Assembly (NCBI GenBank): GCA_035525045.1
Contig: DATLEX010000261.1
Coordinates: 1-12,685 of the forward strand
DNA from: DATLEX01 sp035525045
Lineage (GTDB): Bacteria > Acidobacteriota > Thermoanaerobaculia > Gp7-AA8
Reading direction: 5' to 3'
Length of the DNA: 12,685 nucleotides
Shown here: positions 1-6,318 of the stretch, piece by piece
Layout: every line of letters begins with the position of its first letter
Position numbering within the stretch: position 1 is the first letter of the stretch
The notes under the pieces: generated by a model
The model's input: only the letters and a program-made list of their open reading frames with translations
The model's database searches: none
What the model was told of the DNA's origin: nothing
Position numbers and translations under genes: made by a program

Positions 1-648
1 CGGCCGCCGGCTCTGATGCACCGGCCCGTCGCAGATGATCCAGGCGTCGGGCGAGAGCTCGCCGGCGAAAGTCTCCAGATATTCGGCCAGGTGCGGGGAG
101 CCTGCCTCCTCCTCCCCCTCGAAGACGAACTTGAGATTGACGGACGGCCTGATCTTCGCGGAGCGCAACGCGTCGAGCGCGGCCAGGAGGGCCACGATCG
201 GCGACTTGTCGTCGCCGGCCGAGCGTGCGTAGATGCGCGACTCGGGTTGCAGCGCGCCGGACGGCACGATGACCGGCTCCCACGGTGGCGTACTCCACTG
301 GGCCGGGTCGACCGGCTGCCCGTCGTAATGGGCATAGAAGGCGATGGTCTGCTTCGCCCCCGGCGCCGGAAGATCGGCCACGACCAGCGGCGGGGCACCG
401 GCGACGCGCAGCAACCGGGCCTCGATTCCCCGCTTCGCGAACATCGCCGCGATGGCCGCGGCGTTCTTCTCGATGTTCGGCGTGTCGGAAGCGACGTTCG
501 GGATGGCCAGGAACCGCACCAGCTCGTCGACGATCTTCTGCTCGTTCGCCATCCGGTAGCGGCGGGCCGCCGTCGCGGCAGCCTCCGGCGTCGCGGCGGC
601 GGCGTTCACGGCCACGAACAGGGAGAGGACGATGAGCGGTCTCTTCAC
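1..648 (-). CDS. M20-family metallopeptidase, secreted, N-terminal 216 residues (partial)
   Basis: This minus-strand reading frame enters at a GTG (646-648) and stays open to the window edge, so the C-terminal part is missing. Residues 1-19 look like a Sec signal peptide (basic KR, hydrophobic core, Ala-rich end), implying an exported enzyme. The M20/M25/M40 dinuclear zinc peptidase signature is clear: AHYDGQPVD (ligand H107, D109), GDDKSP (bridging D146) and EGEEEAGS (catalytic E180, ligand E181), with a further candidate ligand D208 in ICDGP. The family hydrolyses dipeptides or other small peptides. The start is the first usable one after an in-frame stop, the stop of the VOC gene 21 nt upstream; AGGAG lies about 24 nt away, so the Shine-Dalgarno support is weak. 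An internal ATG at codon 33 would remove the signal peptide and is less likely. Substrate cannot be told. Confidence 0.88.
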   Translation of the reverse strand, partial: MKRPLIVLSLFVAVNAAAATPEAAATAARRYRMANEQKIVDELVRFLAIPNVASDTPNIEKNAAAIAAMFAKRGIEARLLRVAGAPPLVVADLPAPGAKQTIAFYAHYDGQPVDPAQWSTPPWEPVIVPSGALQPESRIYARSAGDDKSPIVALLAALDALRSAKIRPSVNLKFVFEGEEEAGSPHLAEYLETFAGELSPDAWIICDGPVHQSRRP

Positions 649-669
649 GGCCGCGTATCGTAACGCGAT

Positions 670-1050
670 TCACTCCTTCATCTGCGCGAAGGTGATCACG
701 TTGCCGGCCGGGTCGCGCACGATCGTCTCCGTCGCGCCGTAGAAAGTCGTGCGCCCGGCGGCGATGACGTCGGTCCCGGCGGGAAGCGCGATCTTCCGCA
801 GATCGCCGACTTCGATGTACACCGCGGCGGCGCCGATCGGGCGCGGCCCCTCGAGGACGCTCCCCTCGTCTTCCCGGATGCTGGCGACGGTCTGGTACAT
901 GATCTCCACCTCGCCGGCTTTCAGGATGACGAAACCGACCCGGCCGGCGTGAGGCACCTCCACGGTCGCCTTGAACCCGAGCGCCGTCCAGAAGGGGAGG
1001 ACGGGCTCGATGGCATCGACCACCAGGACGGGCGTCAGTTTCTTGAACAT
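670..1050 (-). CDS. VOC superfamily (glyoxalase/bleomycin-resistance fold) protein
   Basis: This is a 126-residue single-module protein of the vicinal-oxygen-chelate superfamily. It shows two beta-alpha-beta-beta-beta halves: the first from KLTPVLVVD to VEIMYQ (residues 4-53), the second from AAVYIEVGD to the ending DPAGNVITFAQ (113-123), the family's typical closing motif. E49 is at a position often used for metal binding, but a ligand histidine at the N-terminal strand and the usual closing glutamate are not seen. A metal-dependent glyoxalase I is therefore doubtful and a binding or resistance role is equally possible. The start ATG lies 4 nt after the AraC gene stop, and TGAGG overlapping that stop can serve as ribosome binding site, so the two are almost certainly co-translated. 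Substrate unknown. Confidence 0.85.
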   Translation of the reverse strand: MFKKLTPVLVVDAIEPVLPFWTALGFKATVEVPHAGRVGFVILKAGEVEIMYQTVASIREDEGSVLEGPRPIGAAAVYIEVGDLRKIALPAGTDVIAAGRTTFYGATETIVRDPAGNVITFAQMKE

Positions 1051-1054
1051 GACC

Positions 1055-1810
1055 TCAAGGTAGCGGCGCGCCCGCTTCCCGCTCTAGGAAAAATGGAACA
1101 GGAGTCGTGCCGGCGAAGGCGCGGAAGTCGGCGATGAGATGCGACTGGTCGGCGTAGCCGAGGAGGGCCGCCAGGTCGGCCCATCGGCCGCCCCTCCCGA
1201 GTCGGACGGCGCGCCGGAAACGGACGATGCGCGCGAACGTCTTCGGGGGAATGCCGACATGCACGTCGAAGAGGCGCGCCAGATGCTGCCGTGTCACGCC
1301 GGCCCGCCCGGCGACTTCCTCGACGGGCAGCCTTCCCGACGTGCGAAGAATCGCCTCGACGGCGGCCTCCACGCGGCGCTCCGCGGTGGCGGAGCCGAGG
1401 CGCTTCCGAAGAGCTCCTTCCACGACGGCGACCCGCCGCTCCGCAGGAGTCTCCGCCACGCGCCCGGCGAGTGCCGCGAGCTCGCGGCCGGCCAGCTCGT
1501 GCAGCGGGACGCGGGAATCGGTGAGCGGCGCGAGCGGAGCGCGGAAGAACGCCGCCGCGCGGCCGGGGCGAAAACGGATTCCGAACATCTCCGGGATCTT
1601 CTGCTGCGTGATGATGAGCGGCCTGGACATCGTCCCGACGGCGAACGCGTCGGTGAGTGGCCCCGGCGCGCCGCTCAGATCGAGCACCAGGTCGGCGCAT
1701 CCGTCGGGAAGGATCGAGAGCGAGAGCGGTTCCGCGGCGGCCGGTCGCATCCAGTATCGGTCGACCCACGGCCGCAGATCCTCCGTCGGAACGATCTCCC
1801 GGAGACTCAC
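1055..1810 (-). CDS. AraC-family transcriptional regulator
   Basis: This 251-residue protein starts with GTG. The C-terminal third is a double helix-turn-helix of AraC type: the first HTH around residues 163-182 (VEEVAGRAGVTRQHLARLF), the second around 218-234 (GYADQSHLIADFRAFAG, close to the family consensus GFxDQSHFxRxFK). The N-terminal 100 residues (LRPWVDRYW, LPDGCADLVLDL) resemble the sensory domain often found with this AraC subgroup (DUF6597-like) rather than a cupin arabinose pocket. It sits 15 nt downstream of the DUF2142 gene and 4 nt upstream of the VOC gene. Coupling of this AraC type to a VOC gene suggests it controls its own operon, which is inference. The ligand is unknown. 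No strong Shine-Dalgarno site precedes the GTG, but it is the start that keeps the conserved N-terminus. Confidence 0.88.
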   Translation of the reverse strand: MSLREIVPTEDLRPWVDRYWMRPAAAEPLSLSILPDGCADLVLDLSGAPGPLTDAFAVGTMSRPLIITQQKIPEMFGIRFRPGRAAAFFRAPLAPLTDSRVPLHELAGRELAALAGRVAETPAERRVAVVEGALRKRLGSATAERRVEAAVEAILRTSGRLPVEEVAGRAGVTRQHLARLFDVHVGIPPKTFARIVRFRRAVRLGRGGRWADLAALLGYADQSHLIADFRAFAGTTPVPFFLEREAGAPLP

Positions 1811-1825
1811 GCGCCCAGTGTAGCT

Positions 1826-3154
1826 TCACCAGTACGTGACCAGGAGCGTCCCGAAGGCGGCCGCGTTGCACACCCCGGCGACGGCAAGCATTGCGGCCGG
1901 CGGGATGGGACGGTTCCAGAGGCCTCCCACGGCGATCGCCGCCACCGGGATGACCGGCAGGAAGTAGCGGCCCTGCACTCCCTCCACGGAGTCGCCGCAG
2001 GCGATGCTCCAGATCAGGTACTGGGAGGCGACGATCCCGATGGCGCTCGCCGCCGCGATGATCGCGCCGGCCAGGCGGAACGGCCGGCCCACGGCGGTCC
2101 GGGTGGTCAGAGCGGCGAGCAGGAGCACGAGCCACTCGATCGCGATCACCGCGTCGGGGATGGAGAATTCGTTCTGGCCGAACCGTCCGACGGCCTGCCG
2201 GGCGTAGAAGCGCGCGTTGCCGATCAGGTCTCCGATGACGGCATGCACGAAGCGCATCGGCGCGTGGGCGATGCACGCGATCTGCGCGGCGGGATCGACC
2301 GGCAGGCCCACCCGCATGTTGAAGTAGGCGCGGTTGAAATAGAGCACGGCCATGGCCGCGCCGGCCAGTGTGGCCAGGCCCACCAGCACGACGGTCGCCG
2401 CGTGGCGGGAGGACGCCGGGAAGCGTCGTCTCGGAATGGCCAGGACCAGCGCCGGCAACAACCCGTAGACCGGCTTGCAGAGAGTCAGCAGGAATGCGCT
2501 CGCCGTGAGGGCCACCAGCTCCGATCGGGAGAGCACGCCGGAGGCCGTCACCGCGCGGACGGCGAACGCGGTGAAGAGCATGGCGAGCGAGATCGCCGCC
2601 GCGTCGGCCGACCAGGAGGCGAAGAGGAAGAGGGTCATCGGCAGGAGCGCCACCGCGGCAAAGAGCGGCGCGCAGAGCGGCGCCACGCGGATGGCCAGAG
2701 CGATGACCCCCATCCAGACGGCCAGATTCGCCAGCCGGCCGGCGTAGAAGGTCAGCAGAGGGCGCGCTCGCGCGCGATCGCTCGCCGCCGCGATGAGGGC
2801 CTGAGGGAGGTACGGGAGAGGAGTGTAGATCGGTGTGACGAACAGCGGCCCGCTGACACCCTGGCGCCGGATGTGCCTCGCCACGCCGAGGTCTGCCTTG
2901 CCATAGCGGCCGGTGCGGTGCACCGTGACCTGGCCATGCCAGGCGAAGACGCGCACGCCTTCGTCGACGTCGACGGCCAGAGGCGCCGGGCGCGGCGCCG
3001 GAGTGAGTTTCCCCCGCGCCACGGCGAGACCACGGAAGAAATGCTCCGCCTCGTCAGGGACGGTGAAGACCGGCGTCACGAAGACATAGACGGCGCCGAT
3101 CGCGACCGCCGTCCAGTAGAAGGCCGCCGGGGTCCAGTGGCGGGTCAGGCGCAC
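1826..3154 (-). CDS. DUF2142 family polytopic membrane protein
   Basis: This 442-residue integral membrane protein starts at a GTG (3152-3154). It has about ten hydrophobic stretches, for example residues 14-30, 142-178, 182-203, 214-240, 253-272, 338-350, 361-382 and 399-412. The first membrane segment is followed by the motif VFTVPDEAEHFFR (29-41), then a soluble loop (about 45-105) and PIYTPLPYLPQAL (108-120); near the C-terminus comes GRYFLPVIP (395-403). This layout (PDExxH after helix 1, P-x-Y-x-PLPY, GRYFLP) matches DUF2142, a family with GT-C glycosyltransferase-like topology often found near cell-surface polysaccharide genes. Catalysis is not proven for the family. An intrinsic terminator ends the upstream gene 39 nt before this start, so a promoter must lie within or just before that gap; no convincing -10 was found. 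The next gene follows after 15 nt. Confidence 0.82.
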   Translation of the reverse strand: MRLTRHWTPAAFYWTAVAIGAVYVFVTPVFTVPDEAEHFFRGLAVARGKLTPAPRPAPLAVDVDEGVRVFAWHGQVTVHRTGRYGKADLGVARHIRRQGVSGPLFVTPIYTPLPYLPQALIAAASDRARARPLLTFYAGRLANLAVWMGVIALAIRVAPLCAPLFAAVALLPMTLFLFASWSADAAAISLAMLFTAFAVRAVTASGVLSRSELVALTASAFLLTLCKPVYGLLPALVLAIPRRRFPASSRHAATVVLVGLATLAGAAMAVLYFNRAYFNMRVGLPVDPAAQIACIAHAPMRFVHAVIGDLIGNARFYARQAVGRFGQNEFSIPDAVIAIEWLVLLLAALTTRTAVGRPFRLAGAIIAAASAIGIVASQYLIWSIACGDSVEGVQGRYFLPVIPVAAIAVGGLWNRPIPPAAMLAVAGVCNAAAFGTLLVTYW

Positions 3155-3192
3155 GGCTCACCCTACGAAGGTTCGGCACCGGCTGTCTACGT

Positions 3193-3229
3193 CAAAAACA
3201 ACAGGGGCGGACCGTCGGGTCCGCCCCTG
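3193..3229 (-). terminator. Rho-independent terminator of the PAS-GGDEF-EAL gene
   Basis: A perfect 12-bp stem (3202-3213 pairing with 3218-3229, CAGGGGCGGACC and its complement) closes a four-base loop. On the minus strand it is followed by TTGTTTTTG, the U-rich tail. It begins 31 nt after the stop codon of the EAL protein gene and lies before the DUF2142 gene, so it separates the two transcription units. The tail is asymmetric, so it should act mainly on the minus strand. Confidence 0.9.
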
Positions 3230-3260
3230 CCGTCTTCTCTCTGCAATGCGGCCGGTCGCC

Positions 3261-4919
3261 TCAATGCTGCATGCGCAGCGTGTCGGCGAGGGCGAAAGCC
3301 GGAAGAGGCTTTCCGAAGAAGTAACCTTGCATGTCGGTGCAGCGCCGGGCCAGGAGATAGGAGAGTTGCTCCTTCGACTCCACCCCCTCGGCGATGATGC
3401 GGAGGTCGAGACCCTTGGCCATGGTGATCATGGCCTGCACCATGGCGGCGTCGTCGTTGCGCTGCATCATGCTGTGGATGAAGGTCGGGGCGATCTTCAG
3501 CGTGTCGACCGGCAGCGAGCGGAGGTCGGTGAACGAGCAGCCGCCCGCGCCGAAGTCGTCGACGGCGATCCGGGCCCCGAAGCCCTTGAGGTTGGCCAGG
3601 ATGTCGTTGGCCCAGGCGCTGCGGGCGATGGTGGCCTCGGCCACCTCCAGCTCCAGGGCGCCGGGGTCGAGCTTCGCGTCGTTGATGGCCTCGTTCAGCA
3701 GGCTCTGCAGATTGCGATCGTGGAACTGCCGGGCCGAGAGGTTCACCGCCATGCGGATGCCGGGCATCCCCTCGTCGTGCCAGAGCTTGATCTGGCGGCA
3801 GGCCTCGTTGATGATCCAGCGGCCGATCTCGCCGTCGAGGTTTCCCTGCTCCGCGGCGGGGAAGAAGTCGGCCGGCGCCACCAGCCCGATGTCGGGATGC
3901 CGCCAGCGGACCAGCGCCTCGATGCAGTCGATCCGTCCGGTCTGCACGTTCACCTCCGGGTGGTAGTGCAGCTCGAACTCGTTGCGCTCGAGGGCGCGGC
4001 GCAGGCTGGCCACGAGCGAGGCGCGCTCGACGGCGCGGGCATTCAGCTCGGGCACGTGGAAGCGGAACATGTTCCGGCCGCGGTCCTTGGCCTGGAACAT
4101 GGCCGTGGTGGCGTTCTTGACCAGCGCATCGGCGGTGGTGCCGTCCTGCGGCGAGACGCTGATGCCGACGCTGGCCTTGATCTCGACGCTCTGCCCGTCG
4201 ATCACGACCGGCCGTGACACGGAATCGAGGATCCGCTGCGCGGCGATGGCGGCGTCGGTCTCGCCCGACATCTCCGCCAGGATGATCATGAACTCGTCGC
4301 TGCCGAAACGGCAGACCGTATCCTCGTTGCGAACCGAGCCGGTCAGCCGCTCGGCCACTTCGCGCAGGAGACGATCGGCCAGCCCGTGACCGAAGGTGGT
4401 GTTGATCAGCTCGAAATGATCGAGGTCGAGGATCATGACCGCGACCGGCCGGCGGCGCCGCTTGGCTCCCGCCAGAGCCACGCTGAGCCGGTCGATGGCC
4501 AGCGAGCGATTCGGCAGCGCGGTCAACCCGTCGTGGTAGGCCTGGAACTCGAGCCGCTGCGCCGCCGCCCGCTGCTCGGTGACGTCGAACATCGCCGCCT
4601 CGATCCACACCTTGGAGGCCTCTTCGACCTCCACCAGCTTCAGGTTCTGCAGGACCCAGACGACGGTGCCGTCCTTCCTCCGGACGGCCAGCTCGACGTT
4701 CGAGAGGCGGGTCAGATCGGGAAGGGCCGCGGCGATGGAGAGCGAGTCGGAGGCGTTCACGTAGCTGAGCTGCCCCACGGCCAGGAGCTCGTCGCGCGAG
4801 GCGTAGCCGAGCATCCGGGCGCAGGCCTCGTTGCAATCGAGCAGGCGGCCGTCCAGCGTCTGCCGGAAAATTGCCACCATGTCGAGTGCAAAAAAGTGTT
4901 CGTTCATGACGCTCTTCAT
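3261..4919 (-). CDS. PAS-GGDEF-EAL protein, probable degenerate c-di-GMP signalling protein
   Basis: The protein has 552 residues. A PAS domain (about 8-118, ending FDVTEQR) precedes a GGDEF domain (about 122-285; LTALPNR, DLDHFELINTTFGHGLAD) and an EAL domain (about 296-545). The GGDEF signature reads GSDEF (206-210) with an I-site-like RNED (197-200) in the right place. In the EAL domain E334-A-L, N393, E425, D454/D455, K475, E511 and Q531 are present, but the usual LKIDxxF motif reads LKIAPTF, replacing a metal-coordinating aspartate by A477; DDFGTGYSS is DDFGAGGCS. The family makes (GGDEF) or cleaves (EAL) cyclic di-GMP. Here both active sites carry changes at key positions, so it may be weakly active or act as a c-di-GMP sensor or adaptor. 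No signal peptide or membrane segment is seen; PAS may bind a cofactor. An alternative start is ATG at codon 5; neither has a clear ribosome site. Confidence 0.93.
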   Translation of the reverse strand: MKSVMNEHFFALDMVAIFRQTLDGRLLDCNEACARMLGYASRDELLAVGQLSYVNASDSLSIAAALPDLTRLSNVELAVRRKDGTVVWVLQNLKLVEVEEASKVWIEAAMFDVTEQRAAAQRLEFQAYHDGLTALPNRSLAIDRLSVALAGAKRRRRPVAVMILDLDHFELINTTFGHGLADRLLREVAERLTGSVRNEDTVCRFGSDEFMIILAEMSGETDAAIAAQRILDSVSRPVVIDGQSVEIKASVGISVSPQDGTTADALVKNATTAMFQAKDRGRNMFRFHVPELNARAVERASLVASLRRALERNEFELHYHPEVNVQTGRIDCIEALVRWRHPDIGLVAPADFFPAAEQGNLDGEIGRWIINEACRQIKLWHDEGMPGIRMAVNLSARQFHDRNLQSLLNEAINDAKLDPGALELEVAEATIARSAWANDILANLKGFGARIAVDDFGAGGCSFTDLRSLPVDTLKIAPTFIHSMMQRNDDAAMVQAMITMAKGLDLRIIAEGVESKEQLSYLLARRCTDMQGYFFGKPLPAFALADTLRMQH

Positions 4920-4999
4920 CGTCGGTCTGACGGTCTGGTTCAGTTAACAAGTTACGCCCGGCCGGGAAAGGCCCACCATCCAGCGATGGATGGATTTAT

Positions 5000-5029
5000 G
5001 GGTATACCCGATGGAGGGGCAGGTATACC
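5000..5029. promoter_or_regulatory. Twin GGTATACC palindromes, candidate operator
   Basis: GGGTATACCC (5000-5009) is a perfect 10-bp palindrome. GGTATACC recurs at 5022-5029 as a perfect 8-bp palindrome, with centres 21 bp apart, two helical turns. They lie 81-110 nt upstream of the EAL-protein start (minus strand) and about 190 nt upstream of the four-helix-bundle gene. Identical boxes on the same face of the helix are typical of paired dimer sites. No regulator is identified and chance is possible. Confidence 0.35.
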
Positions 5030-5047
5030 AAACGGTAGAGGGGAGGC

Positions 5048-5190
5048 CAAGTCCCGCCACCCATCCGGATAACCACCCGAGCCCGAGCCCGAGCCCGTGC
5101 CCGAGCCCGAGCCCGTGCCCGTGCCCGATGCCCGAGCCCGGCTTTTCTCGCCGCGTCAAAACCGGGCTCGGGCTCGGGCGCGGGCTCGGG
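5048..5190. repeat. Left hexamer-hairpin repeat flanking the four-helix-bundle gene
   Basis: The unit begins with CAAGTCCCGCC (5048-5058) and an in-line TAA (5070-5072). It continues with ten CCCGAG/CCCGTG-type units (5076-5136, one of them the seven-base CCCGATG at 5124-5130), CCCGGC, a loop running CTTTTCTCGCC...CAAAA (5142-5161), CCGGG, and four CTCGGG-type units (5167-5190, one of them CGCGGG). Residues 5112-5141 can pair with 5162-5190 into a stem of about 29 bp with one bulge and a few T-T or T-G mismatches. The same architecture recurs after the gene. It ends 30 nt before the gene's ATG, so it lies in a likely 5' untranslated region. Confidence 0.9.
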
Positions 5191-5205
5191 AGAGAATCGG
5201 GACAC

Positions 5206-5215
5206 GAGGAGAGGG
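5206..5215 (+). promoter_or_regulatory. Ribosome binding site that fixes the four-helix-bundle start
   Basis: The purine-rich GAGGAGAGGG lies 5 nt before the ATG at 5221 and is a good Shine-Dalgarno match. It decides the start: the frame stays open upstream to 4990 only because the hexamer repeat contains no stops, and translation from there would add a low-complexity Pro-Ser-Cys tract unlike the family. Confidence 0.75.
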
Positions 5216-5220
5216 TTTCT

Positions 5221-5555
5221 ATGGCTTTCGACCACGAGAGACTCGATGTGTATCAGTTGGCGATCGAGTTCGTCGCCGGAGCGAACGACGTCATCGAGCG
5301 GTTGCCACGAGGGCGGGGCTATCTCGCCGATCAGCTCCAGCGCGCGGCTCTGAGCATCGTCCTCAACATCGCGGAGGGCGCCGGCAAGTTTTCTCCCGCT
5401 GACAAGGCCCTTTTCTACACACGCGCCCGTGCTTCCGCGACCGAGAGCGCCGCCGTGCTCGACGTCTGTCGAAAGCTCAATCTCATCGCGGCCACTCTCA
5501 CGGATGGCAACAAGGGCCTTCTCGAACGCATCGCACAGATGCTGACCAAACTGAT

Positions 5556-5580
<25 letters not shown>
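5221..5580 (+). CDS. Four-helix-bundle protein, S23/23S-rRNA-IVP family
   Basis: This 119-residue protein has the family pattern: LDVYQLAIEFV (8-18), a helix ending RLP, then LADQLQRAALSIVLNIAEGAGK (35-56; the Q-x-x-RAAxSIxxNIAEG core is the hallmark), FYTRARASATES (65-76) and an amphipathic C-terminal helix. Length is normal (about 115-125). Members are encoded in intervening sequences of some bacterial 23S rRNA genes and in many unlinked loci; the related Avd protein of diversity-generating retroelements has the same fold and binds nucleic acid. The function of orphan members is not established. It is the only plus-strand gene between two minus-strand units and is bracketed by hairpin repeats. 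The final codons (KSRRPTG and stop) lie within the 25-bp sequence shared with the left repeat. Nucleic-acid binding, perhaps of those hairpins, is inference. Confidence 0.92.
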
Positions 5581-5667
<87 letters not shown>

Positions 5668-5675
5668 CCCTGAAT

Positions 5676-6314
5676 CTAAACCATCCCTTTTTCCTGGGCG
5701 TAGAGGGTGAGCTCGACGCGGCCGTGGACCCCCAGCTTTTTGTAGATGGCGTGCAGGTGTGTCTTGACCGTTCCCTCGCCGATGAAGAGCTTGTTGGCGA
5801 TCTCCTTGTTGCGAAGCCCGGCGGCGACCATCTTCACGATCTCGGCCTCGCGCGGGGAGAGGACCTCGGCGGCGTGACGCATCCCGCTCTGGCGCTCGAG
5901 CATCCGGTCCAGCGCGCGCACGATCATGGTCTGGTCCAGCGTCCGCTCCCCGCGCGTGACGCGGCGGACCGTATCGACCAGCGAGACCGCGGCGGCCTCC
6001 TTCAGGACCAGACCCCACACGCCGCTCTCCATCGCCTGCAGCACCTCGTCGTCGTGCATGGAGGCGGTGAGGAGGACCACCCGCGTCGGGATGTTCTCCT
6101 CATGGATCTGCTTGAGCACCATGAGTCCGTCCCCGCCCGGCATGCGGACGTCCAGCACCAGCACGTCGGGGCGGTGGGTACGGACGGCGCTGATGGTGTC
6201 GTCGCCGGAGGTGCAGGTCGCGAGCACCTTGAACTCCCTCTCGCGCTGGAAGAGCTGCGAGAGCCCTTCCAGGATGATGGGGTGATCGTCGGCGAGTACG
6301 AGCGTGGTGGCCAT
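5676..6314 (-). CDS. NarL/LuxR-family response regulator
   Basis: This 212-residue protein has a receiver domain (about 3-118) with acidic pair D9/D10, phospho-acceptor D55 (VLVLDVRMPG), T83 and K105, all the canonical residues. The C-terminal LuxR-type helix-turn-helix (about 150-208) contains LSPREAEIVKMVAAGLRNKEIA and GTVKTHLHAIYKKLG. It should bind DNA as a phosphorylation-dependent dimer. Its ATG lies 4 nt after the stop of the histidine kinase gene, so the two form a cognate pair; GGAAG about 8 nt upstream may serve as ribosome site. Target genes are not known. The C-terminus is full length although the hexamer hairpin ends 8 nt beyond its stop. Confidence 0.95.
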   Translation of the reverse strand: MATTLVLADDHPIILEGLSQLFQREREFKVLATCTSGDDTISAVRTHRPDVLVLDVRMPGGDGLMVLKQIHEENIPTRVVLLTASMHDDEVLQAMESGVWGLVLKEAAAVSLVDTVRRVTRGERTLDQTMIVRALDRMLERQSGMRHAAEVLSPREAEIVKMVAAGLRNKEIANKLFIGEGTVKTHLHAIYKKLGVHGRVELTLYAQEKGMV

Positions 6315-6318
6315 CAGT

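Noticed and set aside
1139..3397. 752-codon plus-strand open frame
   Set aside because: It is antisense to the AraC and DUF2142 genes, very rich in Arg, Gly and Asp, and has no recognisable domain; typical of high-GC antisense.
3187..4950. 587-codon minus-strand frame overlapping the GGDEF-EAL gene in another phase
   Set aside because: Arg/Pro/Gly-rich without domains, while the alternative frame gives an unmistakable PAS-GGDEF-EAL protein.
4957..4966. CCCGGCCGGG palindrome
   Set aside because: A 10-bp GC palindrome is expected by chance at this composition; no T-run or partner site was seen.
4990..5220. In-frame N-terminal extension of the four-helix-bundle gene through the hexamer repeat (196 aa in total)
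   Set aside because: The hexamer array lacks stops in this frame, so openness is not evidence. The extension is low-complexity Pro-Ser-Cys, absent from the family, and a good ribosome site stands before the ATG at 5221.
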